Shown one piece after another: positions 43,469 through 52,586 of a stretch of DNA of 64,000 bases. The notes below the pieces were generated by a model, which had not been told where the DNA came from, ran no database searches, and saw nothing but the letters and a program-made list of their open reading frames with translations. Each line of letters opens with the position of its first letter. The first letter of the stretch is position 1. The position numbers and the translations under genes were made by a program. The stretch spans positions 1,798,001 through 1,862,000 of the forward strand of contig OZ244625.1 in the NCBI GenBank assembly GCA_965218555.1. Reading direction: 5' to 3'. The stretch is from JAPPLB01 sp965218555. Its GTDB lineage: Bacteria > Acidobacteriota > Terriglobia > Bryobacterales > UBA6623.

Positions 43469-43879
43469 TCTCTCAGAAGTTGTTGTTCTCGCAGTCTTCT
43501 GACCCGCACGGCGTACACCTGCACCGAGTGGGGTGTTGACGTCGAGTGGGATCCCGTCTCGCGGAGCGTTCACCGGCGCGGCGCGATGCCCGTGCCGGCG
43601 GCCCGTACATGCTTATAAACGGACCGTGGTCCAATGCACTTGCGGTTTTCGGAATGTGTTACATTAGCTATTTTCTTGGACCGATTCCGGGTGCACTGAA
43701 AGCTCTAGCATGAGACGCACTCGTCTTCTCGGCGGCAGAACGTTCCTTTAGCAAAATGCCGGTGACAGGTACCTGCTTCGATCAGAGAAACGGGCGATTT
43801 TGAATCTGCAGCGAACGCGATGTAGACGTTCGCTGCAAGGGTCCGGGTCTCCGAAGGGGCTCGGTGCCGGTAAACGATT
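43469..43879. other. Intergenic region between the cupin and GDPD genes
   Basis: About 410 bp between divergent genes. No recognisable gene in either strand. There is a short perfect palindrome GGACCGTGGTCC near 43621-43632 and an AT-richer stretch after it (about 43640-43680), which may hold the GDPD promoter. No riboswitch or RNA motif was recognised. Confidence 0.5.
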
Positions 43880-44545
43880 GTGACTAAGGTACTCAACTTC
43901 GGACATCGCGGTGCTGCCGAGTTGTTGGAAAATACGATTCCGAGCTTCCGCAAAGCTCTCGAACAAGGTGCGGACGGTTTTGAACTGGACGTGCGCAAGA
44001 CGGCCGATGATCAACTGGTCGTGATTCACCCCTCTGTCGTCGGGCACCATTCGGTGCAGTCGAGTTCTTACGAAGATATTCGAAGGCTCCCCGACGGGTT
44101 CGAGATTCCCCTGCTCAAAGACGTCTTGATCGAGTTCGGCAAGAAGACTTTCCTCGATATCGAATTCAAGACGCCGGGCTTTGAGGAAGAAGCTGTCGCA
44201 CTCATCGTCGAGCACGGCGATCCGGGGCATACCATGATCTCGGCGTTCGACACCGGCACGTTGAACAAGGTCTACGAGCTGTCACCCGAGCTGCAACTCG
44301 GCTACATCTACAACCGCACGCAGGACGAGGAATCGCGCCACAACGCGCCGATCGACTACGTGATCCCGCAATTCAAGCTCGCTTCGCGAGAGTTGATCTC
44401 AGAGGTCCACGAAGAGGAGTTGAAAGTGATCGCGTGGACGGTCAACGACGAGCCGGCCATGGAGCGACTCCTGTCGCTCGGTGTCGACGGCTTCATCACC
44501 GACTATCCCGCCGTCCTCGCCAAGGTTCTCAACTCCACAGGCTGA
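43880..44545 (+). CDS. Glycerophosphodiester phosphodiesterase (GDPD)
   Basis: A 221-residue cytosolic TIM barrel with a GTG start. The first catalytic residues are in LNFGHRGAAELLENTIPSFRKAL and the metal ligands in GADGFELDVRKTADDQLVVIH; the EFKTP segment holds another ligand, and GVDGFITDYP closes the barrel. It hydrolyses glycerophosphodiesters to glycerol-3-phosphate and an alcohol. The usual HD after VVI is HP here (VVIHPSVV), which leaves the catalytic His but changes the neighbour. No signal peptide. Confidence 0.9.
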   Translation: MTKVLNFGHRGAAELLENTIPSFRKALEQGADGFELDVRKTADDQLVVIHPSVVGHHSVQSSSYEDIRRLPDGFEIPLLKDVLIEFGKKTFLDIEFKTPGFEEEAVALIVEHGDPGHTMISAFDTGTLNKVYELSPELQLGYIYNRTQDEESRHNAPIDYVIPQFKLASRELISEVHEEELKVIAWTVNDEPAMERLLSLGVDGFITDYPAVLAKVLNSTG

Positions 44546-44785
44546 GGGTTGGCTGTGGGTTGGAGTCTCCCGCCGGCCGGCGCGGTTTTCGAGAACTCCG
44601 GCAACGCTTCGAGATGAAGCAGCGTCCACTTCCGTCAGCACGGGCACCTGCTGCAACGTGACGCAGCAGGTCCGCATGGCTGGGAACGGCGACGGCGATC
44701 GCCGTGATCGGGCATCTTTTCCTCTACCCTTCTCGATCTCGACCCAGACAAGCCACTCCATTCCGCCCGTTATAATCAGGCGACC

Positions 44786-46021
44786 ATGCTGACCCGCCGA
44801 AGTTTCGGCGTGGCCGCGCTCGGCGTCGCGTCCTCGCTTCTCCACCAAACCGGCTGCTCATCATCCCCGGAGCCCGAGACATCCGGTGCCGGGGACGCGC
44901 AATCGCCTTCCCCGAATCTGCCGGCCGGTTCGATCGTCATCGATCTGCATTGCGACACACCGATGCTGATCACCGCCGAAGGCTATGACCTCGGGCAGCG
45001 TCACGACTACGGAGAGGTCGACATTCCCCGCCTGCGCGAAGGCGGTGTCACGGGCGTTTTCTTCTCGATCTACACAACCGTATCGCAATCACCCGCGTCG
45101 GCAAAGGAGCGCTCGTTCAAAATCATCGAGGCCGTCGTCCGCGAAGTCGGAAGGCACCCCGACGACTTGATTCTCGCTACTCGCTCCGACGATGTCATCC
45201 GCGCCAAAGACGAAGGCAAGATCGCCATCTTCATGGGCGTGGAAGGCGGTCACACCATCGATTCGGACCTCGCTGTGCTTCGCAATCATTTTGAGAAGGG
45301 TGTCCGTTACATGACGTTGACTCACAGCGCGGACACCCCTTGGGCGGGCTCGTCCGGCGAAGAGGATCGCACGAAGGGACTCACGGACTTCGGACGCGAA
45401 GTTGTCCGGACGATGAACCGTCTCGGCATGATGGTCGATATCTCGCATGTTTCCGACCCGACGTTCTTCGACACGATCGCGGTTGCCAAGGCCCCGCTCA
45501 TCGCATCCCATTCATCCTGTCGCGCCCTGTCAAGCCACCCGCGCAACATGACCGACGACATGCTGCGGGCGCTGGCCAAGAACGGCGGTGTGGTGCACAT
45601 CAACTTCTACAATGAGTTCCTCGACGACCGGCATCGCGTCTATGCGCCCGAATACAGCGATCTCAGCAAGAAGGCGGCTGCGGTTCGCAAGACCTATGCC
45701 GGTGATCCTAAGCAGCGGTCGATCGAACTGCGCAAGATCGATCTCGAGCGGTTGAAGCGCACCGGCCGCGTGCCGTTCGACCGGCTGCTCGACCATTTTG
45801 AGCACGCCGCGAAGGTGGCCGGCGTCGACCACGTAGGGATCGGGTCCGACTTCGACGGCGTCAGTGTGCAAACCCCCGAAGGGATGGAGGATATCTCGAA
45901 GGTTCCGAATCTCGTCGAGGGATTGCGGGGCAGGGGCTTCTCGGATGACGACATTGCGAAGATGCTCGGCGGAAACACGCTGCGCGTCATGAAGGCGGTG
46001 GAGCAGGCAGCGACCGCCTGA
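44786..46021 (+). CDS. Secreted membrane dipeptidase (renal dipeptidase family)
   Basis: A 411-residue zinc peptidase. The N-terminus combines a Tat-like motif (TRRSFGVAALG) with a lipobox-like cysteine (LLHQTGCSSS). The zinc ligands are in VIDLHCDTPML (H-x-D), FMGVEGGHTID (bridging Glu), MVDISHVSDPTFF and IASHSSCRALSSHPRNMTD. DHVGIGSDFDGVS completes the active site. It cleaves dipeptides, often with a D-residue or a blocked C-terminus. The downstream membrane-protein gene begins 14 bp later and is probably co-transcribed. Confidence 0.93.
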   Translation: MLTRRSFGVAALGVASSLLHQTGCSSSPEPETSGAGDAQSPSPNLPAGSIVIDLHCDTPMLITAEGYDLGQRHDYGEVDIPRLREGGVTGVFFSIYTTVSQSPASAKERSFKIIEAVVREVGRHPDDLILATRSDDVIRAKDEGKIAIFMGVEGGHTIDSDLAVLRNHFEKGVRYMTLTHSADTPWAGSSGEEDRTKGLTDFGREVVRTMNRLGMMVDISHVSDPTFFDTIAVAKAPLIASHSSCRALSSHPRNMTDDMLRALAKNGGVVHINFYNEFLDDRHRVYAPEYSDLSKKAAAVRKTYAGDPKQRSIELRKIDLERLKRTGRVPFDRLLDHFEHAAKVAGVDHVGIGSDFDGVSVQTPEGMEDISKVPNLVEGLRGRGFSDDDIAKMLGGNTLRVMKAVEQAATA

Positions 46022-46035
46022 TCGCAAAAGGACCA

Positions 46036-46524
46036 ATGAACGTCCCGTCAGCGAGAGGCTTCATCCCGGGGCTCAGTGTCCTGGCGTTGGGAGTGCTGTT
46101 CCTGCTTCACAATTTCGATGTCCTGCGGTTCTGGGATTTGCGGCTCTATTGGCCGCTGATCTTGATTGCCGCCGGCGGGTACTGGACTCTGGACCCGCGC
46201 TCCCGAGCGTTGGGCATCATCGCCGTCGGCCTAGGGATCGTTTTTCAGGCCGCAATGCTGGGCGTGCTGCGTTTCGGTGATCTGTTGGAGTTCTGGCCTT
46301 TGATCCTGATCGCCGTTGGAATCTACCTGTTGGCGCGCAAGAAAGTCCGGCAACAGGCCGGATGGATGGCGGGCACGATCGTTCTTACCCTCGGCGTCGT
46401 TTTCCAGCTTCAAGAACTGGACTGGTTCAACGTCTCGATCCAACGGCTCTGGCCCGTGTTGCTGATCGTCGCCGGGCTGGGCATGCTCCACAAGGCGTTA
46501 CGCTCGCGGCAAGCCTCAGACTAG
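46036..46524 (+). CDS. LiaI/LiaF-type (DUF5668) small membrane protein
   Basis: A 162-residue protein with about six short hydrophobic segments in three repeats of the pattern WPLILIAAG/WPLILIAVG/WPVLLIVAG. Such segments are characteristic of the LiaI-LiaF-like transmembrane region seen in bacterial envelope-stress proteins. No regulator partner is nearby. The stop TAG is the first part of the extragenic inverted repeat that hosts the IS5 insertion. Confidence 0.82.
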   Translation: MNVPSARGFIPGLSVLALGVLFLLHNFDVLRFWDLRLYWPLILIAAGGYWTLDPRSRALGIIAVGLGIVFQAAMLGVLRFGDLLEFWPLILIAVGIYLLARKKVRQQAGWMAGTIVLTLGVVFQLQELDWFNVSIQRLWPVLLIVAGLGMLHKALRSRQASD

Positions 46525-46525
46525 G

Positions 46526-46542
46526 CCTGCATTTCTCACCAC
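46526..46542. repeat. Extragenic palindrome split by IS5 (left arm)
   Basis: CCTGCATTTCTCACCAC here, and the inverted arm TGAGAAATGCAGG at 47755-47767, are separated by the IS5 element and its CTAG duplication. Without the IS they would form a 13-bp perfect hairpin stem with an 8-nt loop between two convergent stop codons. That is a position where a bidirectional terminator would be useful. Confidence 0.8.
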
Positions 46543-46546
46543 CTAG

Positions 46547-47750
46547 GGAAGGTCTGAACAACCCATTTCCGAGGGGGCGCGATTGGTCGCGGTTTGAAAA
46601 TCCAGTTCGAGGACCTATCCGACCGACGAAGTGTTACGTGCCGCAACGGAGAAACGGTCCGAACCGCCAGGAAATCGCTTCGATTTGTCCGTTTCCCGCT
46701 CTCGGGCGATCCACGGGCGGACTTGTCCCGCGTTATCCGGTCGCGTAGCGGCCGGCGATGAGCAGATTCGAGAATCCGAGCAGCAGCGCGATGCGTTGCG
46801 TGTTCTTCGCCAACCCCCGGTAGCGCACCTTGCCGTACCCGAAGCGCCGCTTCACGTATAGGAACGGATGCTCCACCTTCGCCCGCACCGCCGCCTTGCG
46901 CTTCTCCGCCGCCGCCTCGGCGCCGTCCTTGTCGAGCAGGCGACGCTTGCCCGGCTTCATCGCCACCTGCCAGGCGACAGCGGAACCCTCGTTCTCCGGG
47001 CGCTTCTCCACGCCCTGGTAGCCCGCGTCTCCCCACGCCTCCGTCTCGTCGCCGCGCAGCAGCCCGCTCGCCTGCCCCACGTCCGCCGCGTTGGCGGACG
47101 TCGTCACCAAGCTGTGCGCCAGACCCGACTCGGCGTCCACCCCGATGTGCGCTTTCATCCCGAAGTACCACTGCTTGCCCTTCTTCGTCTGGTGCATCTC
47201 CGGATCCCGTTCGCCCTTGCGGTTCTTCGTCGACGACGGCGCGTCGATGATGCTCGCGTCCACGATCGTCCCCGTCTTCAACCGCTGCCCCAGCGACGCC
47301 AGATGCGCGTTGATCTCCTCGAACAACCCCGCCCCCAGACCGTGCGCCTCCAGCAGGTGGCGGAAGTTCAGGATCGTCGTCTCGTCCGGCAGCGGCCCGC
47401 TCAGCCGCAGACCGACAAAGCGGCGCACCGACTCCACCTCGTAGAGCAGATCCTCCATGCCGCGATCACTGAGGTTGTAGAACAACTGCACGCAGTGCAC
47501 GCGCAGCATGACGCTGAGCCGATCGGGCCGACGACCACGGCCGGCCTTCGGATAAAACCGCTCGATCCGACTCTCCAGCCGTTCCCAAGGGATCAGCCTG
47601 TCTATCTTCTCGAGGAAGATCTCCCGCCGCGTCCGCCGCTTCTTCCAATCGTGCTCCAACTCCGCGCAAGTCGCCTGTTGTTCCATGGCTTGCTAACAGC
47701 TCCTTGGTCGTTTCGCGAATTATCGCAGAATCGACTTGATCAGACCTTCC
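46547..47750 (-). mobile_element. IS5-family insertion sequence with CTAG target duplication
   Basis: A 1204-bp element. The inverted repeats are GGAAGGTCTGAACAA on the left and GGAAGGTCTGATCAA (inverted) on the right, very like the GGAAGG ends of IS5. The 4-bp duplication CTAG at 46543-46546 and 47751-47754 fits the CTAR duplication of that group. It carries one intact transposase gene and sits in the loop of the extragenic palindrome. Confidence 0.92.
46733..47686 (-). CDS. IS5 transposase, intact
   Basis: A 317-residue DDE enzyme. The N-terminal domain (FFLEKIDRLIPWERLESRIERFYP-type opening, RPDRLSVMLRVHCVQLFYNLSDRGMEDLLYEV) leads to the catalytic segments GTIVDASIIDAPSSTKNRKGERDPEM, AWGDAGYQG and RAKVEHPFLYVKRRFGYGKVRYRG. 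All three acids are in place and there is no internal lesion, so this copy may be mobile. The stop lies inside the element, unlike the other IS families in this window. Confidence 0.95.
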   Translation of the reverse strand: MEQQATCAELEHDWKKRRTRREIFLEKIDRLIPWERLESRIERFYPKAGRGRRPDRLSVMLRVHCVQLFYNLSDRGMEDLLYEVESVRRFVGLRLSGPLPDETTILNFRHLLEAHGLGAGLFEEINAHLASLGQRLKTGTIVDASIIDAPSSTKNRKGERDPEMHQTKKGKQWYFGMKAHIGVDAESGLAHSLVTTSANAADVGQASGLLRGDETEAWGDAGYQGVEKRPENEGSAVAWQVAMKPGKRRLLDKDGAEAAAEKRKAAVRAKVEHPFLYVKRRFGYGKVRYRGLAKNTQRIALLLGFSNLLIAGRYATG

Positions 47751-47767
47751 CTAGTGAGAAATGCAGG

Positions 47768-48301
47768 CTAGGGCATCAGCTCGCGGCGATCTATCCCGCC
47801 GGGCTTGTCAAGATAGCCGTAGATCTTCAGATCCTCGCCGGAGAGCCGCTTGGTGACCCAGATGATTTGGCCCGTGTGCTCGGCCAGGTGCTCGACGGCA
47901 TGGTAGATCGCGTGCAGGCCGGTCACTTCGTAAACTTGAATCTTCCTCTTGCGGGCTAGCTGCGCGGTCGCGATGGAAGCGAGCAAGAGGTCCGCCTCCT
48001 CGATCGCCTGCCGCAACCGGGAAATCACCTCCTCGCGGTCGAGTGGTTCGCGGCAGGTAAATTCCGCGGCGCGATCGCGAGCATCCGTTTCGCCGCCGAC
48101 GCCACAGACGATCCACTGACGGATATTGCCTGCCAAGTGGAGAATCAAGTTGCCGACAGCGTTCTCGTTTTCGTGACTCCGCACCCAAAGCTGACCGTCG
48201 CTGAGTTTGTCGACGCAAAGCTCGATCCGCCGCAGCCTTTCGCGAAGCTGGTGGCGGCTGATGCGAATGAAGTCATGAACGCAGGTCTCGCAATCGGTCA
48301 T
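47768..48301 (-). CDS. DinB-family (DUF1572-like) protein
   Basis: A 177-residue four-helix bundle from the ATG at 48301, chosen to keep the upstream repeat non-coding. The metal-binding histidines of the DinB fold appear in NLILHLAGNIRQW, HAIYHAVEHLAEHTGQI, a common arrangement. Members are often thiol-dependent transferases or proteins of unknown role. The gene ends on the inverted arm of the IS5-interrupted palindrome. Confidence 0.85.
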   Translation of the reverse strand: MTDCETCVHDFIRISRHQLRERLRRIELCVDKLSDGQLWVRSHENENAVGNLILHLAGNIRQWIVCGVGGETDARDRAAEFTCREPLDREEVISRLRQAIEEADLLLASIATAQLARKRKIQVYEVTGLHAIYHAVEHLAEHTGQIIWVTKRLSGEDLKIYGYLDKPGGIDRRELMP

Positions 48302-48322
48302 GGCCCTATTATCCGGCCTGGC

Positions 48323-48490
48323 CCTGCATTTCTCACCACGTGGCGAGGTTGAAGTACGAGAGAGGATCGTCAGGACGAGGCGCGGGCCGCCTGGTGCGTG
48401 GAAGCGTATTTGACGATACATCGAGCACGGCAAAGCAAAGCGCAACCAAGTCACGGCGGCTATGTCGCGCCTCGGCCGTCAGGCGGCCGA
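48323..48490. repeat. Extragenic repeat with terminal hairpin
   Basis: Starts CCTGCATTTCTCACCAC and ends in the hairpin TCGGCCG-TCAGG-CGGCCGA (48472-48490). The central 120 bp resemble 40830-40938. It lies between the divergent DinB and CPBP genes. The same hairpin core is found in the shorter element at 22881-22948, which links the two forms into one repeat family. Confidence 0.75.
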
Positions 48491-48568
48491 AAAGCAGTCA
48501 GGGTTTAGTCGGCACAGATGCCGGCCAGGAGGCTGCGGCGGCCCGTGAAGCCGCCGTTCCGCGCTACG

Positions 48569-49393
48569 ATGGATACTTTGCGACCGGACAACCCCACGGA
48601 CTCCTGCTCGCCGGTTGAACTCCCCAGCGAGCCGCCCCTGCTCCTGCCTCCGGACGCCCCCGTGCAAGGGGAAACCTGGGGATATCTCGATCTCCTCTAT
48701 CTGCTCGTCTTTGCCGTCATCGCCCTGTTCATGCTGTCCGTGATCGCCGTTGGAGGCCTCTATGGGCTGGGATTCGTGTTCGATTGGGAGTTCGACATTG
48801 AAGAACCGCGCGTCCAGGGACCGCTGAATGTGGCGGTTTCGATCTTGATCTGGGCCGCGGTCTTCGCGTTCATCTACCTGATCGTTGCCGTCAAATACCG
48901 CTTGCAGTTCGGGCCTTCGATCGGCTGGGTCAGCTACGAAGGCACCCCCGTTCAATACCTGGCCACGGGTCCTGTTCTCGCCATTACCGTGGTTCTCCTC
49001 TCAACGCTCCTCCCCCAAGTGGACGAGAAGCTGCCTTTCGAAGAGCTTCTCGAAGACCCGCTCGTGATGGCCCTTTTGGCCGTCTTCGGAATCCTCTTTG
49101 CCCCGGTGTTGGAAGAGACGTTCTTTCGGGGCTTCCTCTTCCCCGTTTTCGAGCGCTCCCAAGGAGCGAGTTTCGCGGTATTCGCTACGAGTGCTCTGTT
49201 CTCGCTGGTTCACGGGGCGCAGTACGACTGGCGATGGCAGAATCTGTTGCTGCTGCTGGGCGTAGGCGCTGTGTTCGGAACTTTGCGCGCTCGAACCGGC
49301 TCGATTCTGCCGTCGACTCTGGTCCACGCCAGCTACAATGCAACTCTTTTCACCGCCTTTGCCGTGGCGGGCGATCAGCTCGAAAGGCTCTAA
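48569..49393 (+). CDS. CPBP-family intramembrane glutamic protease
   Basis: A 274-residue membrane protein from the ATG at 48569 with about seven helices. The Abi/CaaX-protease signature is complete: APVLEETFFRGFLFPVF holds the E-E-x3-R motif, FSLVHGAQ the first histidine region and STLVHASYNATLF the second. Such enzymes cut within membranes; some act in prenyl-protein processing or bacteriocin immunity. It is followed after 20 bp by mtnA on the same strand, so the two are probably co-transcribed. Confidence 0.9.
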   Translation: MDTLRPDNPTDSCSPVELPSEPPLLLPPDAPVQGETWGYLDLLYLLVFAVIALFMLSVIAVGGLYGLGFVFDWEFDIEEPRVQGPLNVAVSILIWAAVFAFIYLIVAVKYRLQFGPSIGWVSYEGTPVQYLATGPVLAITVVLLSTLLPQVDEKLPFEELLEDPLVMALLAVFGILFAPVLEETFFRGFLFPVFERSQGASFAVFATSALFSLVHGAQYDWRWQNLLLLLGVGAVFGTLRARTGSILPSTLVHASYNATLFTAFAVAGDQLERL

Positions 49394-49413
49394 AGGACAC
49401 CCTGCTTTCCCCT

Positions 49414-50466
49414 ATGGTGAAAACGATTGAATGGACGCCTGACGGCGTCGTGATGATTGACCAGACTCGGCTGCCCGCCGAAGAAACCTACGTCACCTGC
49501 AGAAACTACCGCGAAGTCGCCGACGCCATCCGCGGCATGGTCATCCGCGGCGCGCCCGCGATCGGTGTTGCCGCGGCAATGGGTGTCGCGATCGGAGTCC
49601 GGCAGGCCGCCGCCGAGAACCTCGATGCTCAGATGGAGGAGGTCTGCTCGGTCCTCGCCGCCACGCGCCCGACGGCCGTCAACCTGTTCTGGGCCATCGA
49701 GAGGATGAAGAAGCGCTATAGAGAGTTGCGCTCAGCCGGCGCGGATGCGGATGCGATCCGCAACGAGATGGTCGCCGAGGCCGAACGCGTTCTCGAAGAG
49801 GACATCGCGATCAACCAGTCGATCGGCCGTCATGGCGCGGCGTTGCTTCCCGCCGGCGCCCAGGTCATGACGCATTGCAACGCGGGCGCTCTCGCGACCG
49901 GCGGCTACGGCACCGCGCTGGGCGTGGTCCGAGCGGCGATCGACAGCGGCAACTCCGTGGCCGTCCTCGCCAACGAAACCCGTCCTTTCCTGCAAGGTGC
50001 TCGGCTCACGGTTTGGGAACTGCAGCAGGACCGCATTCCCGTCACGCTGCTGACCGACAATATGGCGGGACACCTGCTTCACAGCGGCAAGGTCGGCGCG
50101 GTCGTGGTCGGCGCGGACCGCATCGCCGGCAACGGCGACGTCGCCAATAAGATCGGCACCTACTCCGTTGCCGTGCTTGCGAAAGAGAACGGAGTGCCCT
50201 TCTACGTCGCTGCCCCGATCTCGACGCTCGATCTTTCGCTGGCCTCCGGGGAAGACATTCCCATCGAGGAACGTAACCCCACCGAGGTGACGCAACTCCA
50301 AGGCGTGGCCGTCGCACCGCCCGGGACGACGGCGCTGCATCCCGCGTTCGATGTGACGCCGAACCGCTACGTGAGCGCTATCATCACCGAGCACGGCGTC
50401 GCCCGTGCGCCTTATGTCGAGTCACTGCGCGAGCTGGCATCCGCCAAACAGAAAGCAGCTACGTAG
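49414..50466 (+). CDS. mtnA: S-methyl-5-thioribose-1-phosphate isomerase
   Basis: A 350-residue enzyme of methionine salvage that isomerises methylthioribose-1-phosphate to methylthioribulose-1-phosphate. The eIF2B-fold signatures are VIRGAPAIGVAAAMG, MTHCNAGALATGGYGTALG (catalytic Cys) and VVVGADRIAGNGDVANKIGTY (catalytic Asp). The ATG at 49414 matches the usual family start; an upstream in-frame extension overlaps the CPBP gene and is not used. No other mtn gene is adjacent. Confidence 0.96.
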   Translation: MVKTIEWTPDGVVMIDQTRLPAEETYVTCRNYREVADAIRGMVIRGAPAIGVAAAMGVAIGVRQAAAENLDAQMEEVCSVLAATRPTAVNLFWAIERMKKRYRELRSAGADADAIRNEMVAEAERVLEEDIAINQSIGRHGAALLPAGAQVMTHCNAGALATGGYGTALGVVRAAIDSGNSVAVLANETRPFLQGARLTVWELQQDRIPVTLLTDNMAGHLLHSGKVGAVVVGADRIAGNGDVANKIGTYSVAVLAKENGVPFYVAAPISTLDLSLASGEDIPIEERNPTEVTQLQGVAVAPPGTTALHPAFDVTPNRYVSAIITEHGVARAPYVESLRELASAKQKAAT

Positions 50467-50501
50467 CGGCCGCCGATCTCGACACTGCGTCCCGAGGAGC
50501 C

Positions 50502-51092
50502 TTACTTCTTCTCGGGTTTTGGCGGGTTGATCATGATGTGCGCGCCGGCGGTGCCGGCGGACATCAGCCAAGGCGCACCCGGAGTGGGGCTCGTCGAAAG
50601 ACCGGTGGACTCCGGCGTGGCATACGGCTTGTAGATGACCCATCGCAGATAGGCATCGGTCACTTCGCCCGCCGCGGTGTCGAACCCGCTCCCGTTGAGG
50701 ACATACAGCGCTCGCGCCTCTCGCGGCATCTTGAGTTTGCCGTCGGCGATCTCCTTCCATCGAATGGCGTTGCGCTCCTTGCCCGTGATGCCATGCGCGA
50801 TCAGCTCACGGCCGCGAGCCATGTACGGCTCGAGATCCTTGTGATAACAGGCGACACTGAAATTGTCTTTCTTGGGATCATCGGCGAGGCAAATGAGATC
50901 GTTCGAACCTTCGCGCAGGATAACGAGCTTCCCGTCGGGGCTGTAGCCCAAGACGGCCGCTTCGGCGCGCCGATCCTCGGGCGCTGCGAGAATCGACGAA
51001 GCGATCTGGTCCTTCGCCGCCGCGATGTCCGAGCCGACCGCCGGCGAGGGGGCGAGTGTCAAACCGAGCAGCGCAATCAGTGTCTTTTTCAT
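50502..51092 (-). CDS. Secreted hypothetical protein
   Basis: A 196-residue protein from the ATG at 51092 (GAGGA upstream) with a signal peptide (KKTLIALLGLTLAPSPAVG). The mature part has no enzyme motif I recognise. Segments KLVILREGSNDLICLADDP and ALYVLNGSGFDTAAG resemble secreted acidobacterial proteins of unknown role. Its promoter faces the DUF1080-type gene. Function unknown. Confidence 0.7.
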   Translation of the reverse strand: MKKTLIALLGLTLAPSPAVGSDIAAAKDQIASSILAAPEDRRAEAAVLGYSPDGKLVILREGSNDLICLADDPKKDNFSVACYHKDLEPYMARGRELIAHGITGKERNAIRWKEIADGKLKMPREARALYVLNGSGFDTAAGEVTDAYLRWVIYKPYATPESTGLSTSPTPGAPWLMSAGTAGAHIMINPPKPEKK

Positions 51093-51203
51093 GAAGGGTC
51101 CTCGACGCAGATCATAGGACATCGGCGGCCAATAGGAGCGGGGGTCGGGTCAAGCGCCTCCCGGCATTGTCAGATTCTCAGAGAACAGAAAGTACACGCC
51201 CGT

Positions 51204-52319
51204 TCAGTCGACCTTTTTAGCCAGAAACTCGGCTCTCCCGATGTGGAAGGTTACGCTGGTCGGCGCCCCCTGGGGGTTCAGATCGAACACCAGACGCCCC
51301 GCTGTCCAACGCAGGGAAAACTCCTCCGTCGAGTGGACCAGCACGTCAAGGTTCGGTCGCCCCAGAATCGAGGCGCGCATGCGTGAGCCGTCGCGGACAA
51401 TGATGATGTTCCTGCCGGTCGCATGCTGGTACCGGCCGACGTAGCGGTCCAGCACGGACGGCGCCATCGTGACCACCGGCTCGGCCTTCTTGTCCACGGG
51501 TCCGGGCGAGGTCCATTCCGGCAACTCCCGCACCCAAATATTGCGGTAGCGAACCGGGTTCCCGTGATCTTGCAACGAAAGCGGCAAGCGGTCCGGGTGC
51601 GACTGGTACGGATCGTACTGCAGCCACGACGTGCCGCCCCAGATTTTGACGTTGTCCTGAACCAGCACGCCGTTGTGCAGCACCGTAATCCGCGCCGGTT
51701 TGAGCAACGCGCCATCCCGGCTGAAGCGCGGACGCCGGAAAACGATGTCATAGCTTTGCCATTCACCCGGCGGGCGGCTGGCGTTCACCAGCGGCGGATG
51801 CTGCCCGTAGACAGCGGCCGCTTGTCCGTCGGCATAGGTGAAGTTGTCAAAGGAATCGAGCACCTGCACCTCATAAAGCTCCATCAGGTAAACGCCGCTG
51901 TTGCCGCGGCCCTGCCCTTTGCCCTCGGGCGGAGTCGGCGTGGCCCATTCGATATGCAGTTGGACATCGCCGAACGACTCCGCCGTGTACAGGTAGCCGC
52001 TGCCTCTCACGGATTCCATATAGCCGTCTCGCAGCGCCCATTTGGCGGGTGCGCCGTTCGGACTGCGCCACTTCGAAAGGTCGCTGCCGTCAAAGAGCGC
52101 CTGCGCATCCGACGGCGGGGGCACCGGAAGCGCCAGCGACGGTGTGACCTTGGGCGGCCGCGGCCGGTCCATGTCGTGCGCCTTCCACTGCGCCGGCGTC
52201 TGCGCCCAACTGAGTGTCCAGCCGGTCACAAACACGGAAAGAACGAGCTTCCTGTACTTGCTCAACGGCATAAGGTGATCAACGCATGCTTGCACTCGAT
52301 TCGCATCTTCTCTCGTCAT
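51204..52319 (-). CDS. Secreted DUF1080 (3-keto-disaccharide hydrolase-like) protein
   Basis: About 371 residues from the ATG at 52319, which has GGAAGG at good spacing. A second ATG at 52271 lies nearer the hydrophobic signal region (LVLSVFVTGWTLSWA). The DUF1080 jelly-roll follows: ALFDGSDLSKWRSPNGAPAKW, GNSGVYLMELYEVQVLDS and GEWQSYDIVFRRPRF with HNGVLVQDNVKIWGGT. Relatives hydrolyse or bind 3-keto-glycosides in Bacteroidetes and Acidobacteria. A C-terminal segment (about 300-371) is extra and of unknown role. Confidence 0.85.
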   Translation of the reverse strand: MTREDANRVQACVDHLMPLSKYRKLVLSVFVTGWTLSWAQTPAQWKAHDMDRPRPPKVTPSLALPVPPPSDAQALFDGSDLSKWRSPNGAPAKWALRDGYMESVRGSGYLYTAESFGDVQLHIEWATPTPPEGKGQGRGNSGVYLMELYEVQVLDSFDNFTYADGQAAAVYGQHPPLVNASRPPGEWQSYDIVFRRPRFSRDGALLKPARITVLHNGVLVQDNVKIWGGTSWLQYDPYQSHPDRLPLSLQDHGNPVRYRNIWVRELPEWTSPGPVDKKAEPVVTMAPSVLDRYVGRYQHATGRNIIIVRDGSRMRASILGRPNLDVLVHSTEEFSLRWTAGRLVFDLNPQGAPTSVTFHIGRAEFLAKKVD

Positions 52320-52586
52320 GGAATCCTTCCGGCTCAATCCTCCGGTGATTGTACTTCAGACACCCATGATGAGCGAGTGTCGACCTGTGGCAACATGATG
52401 CGAAACGAACCTGCGTTTCGTGGTCTGCCAAAGCCTGCGTAATTTCTGGATTCTCATCCGTGACCGCCTCGGCCATGACACCGCCGACCTGGTGCGGCCC
52501 TGCCACGGAAGTCCCTGTAGGGCGGAGCCCGCCGAAGCGCCGCTGGCCATCATCAGCGAACGGTTCTTCGACTCACGCTAACGACA

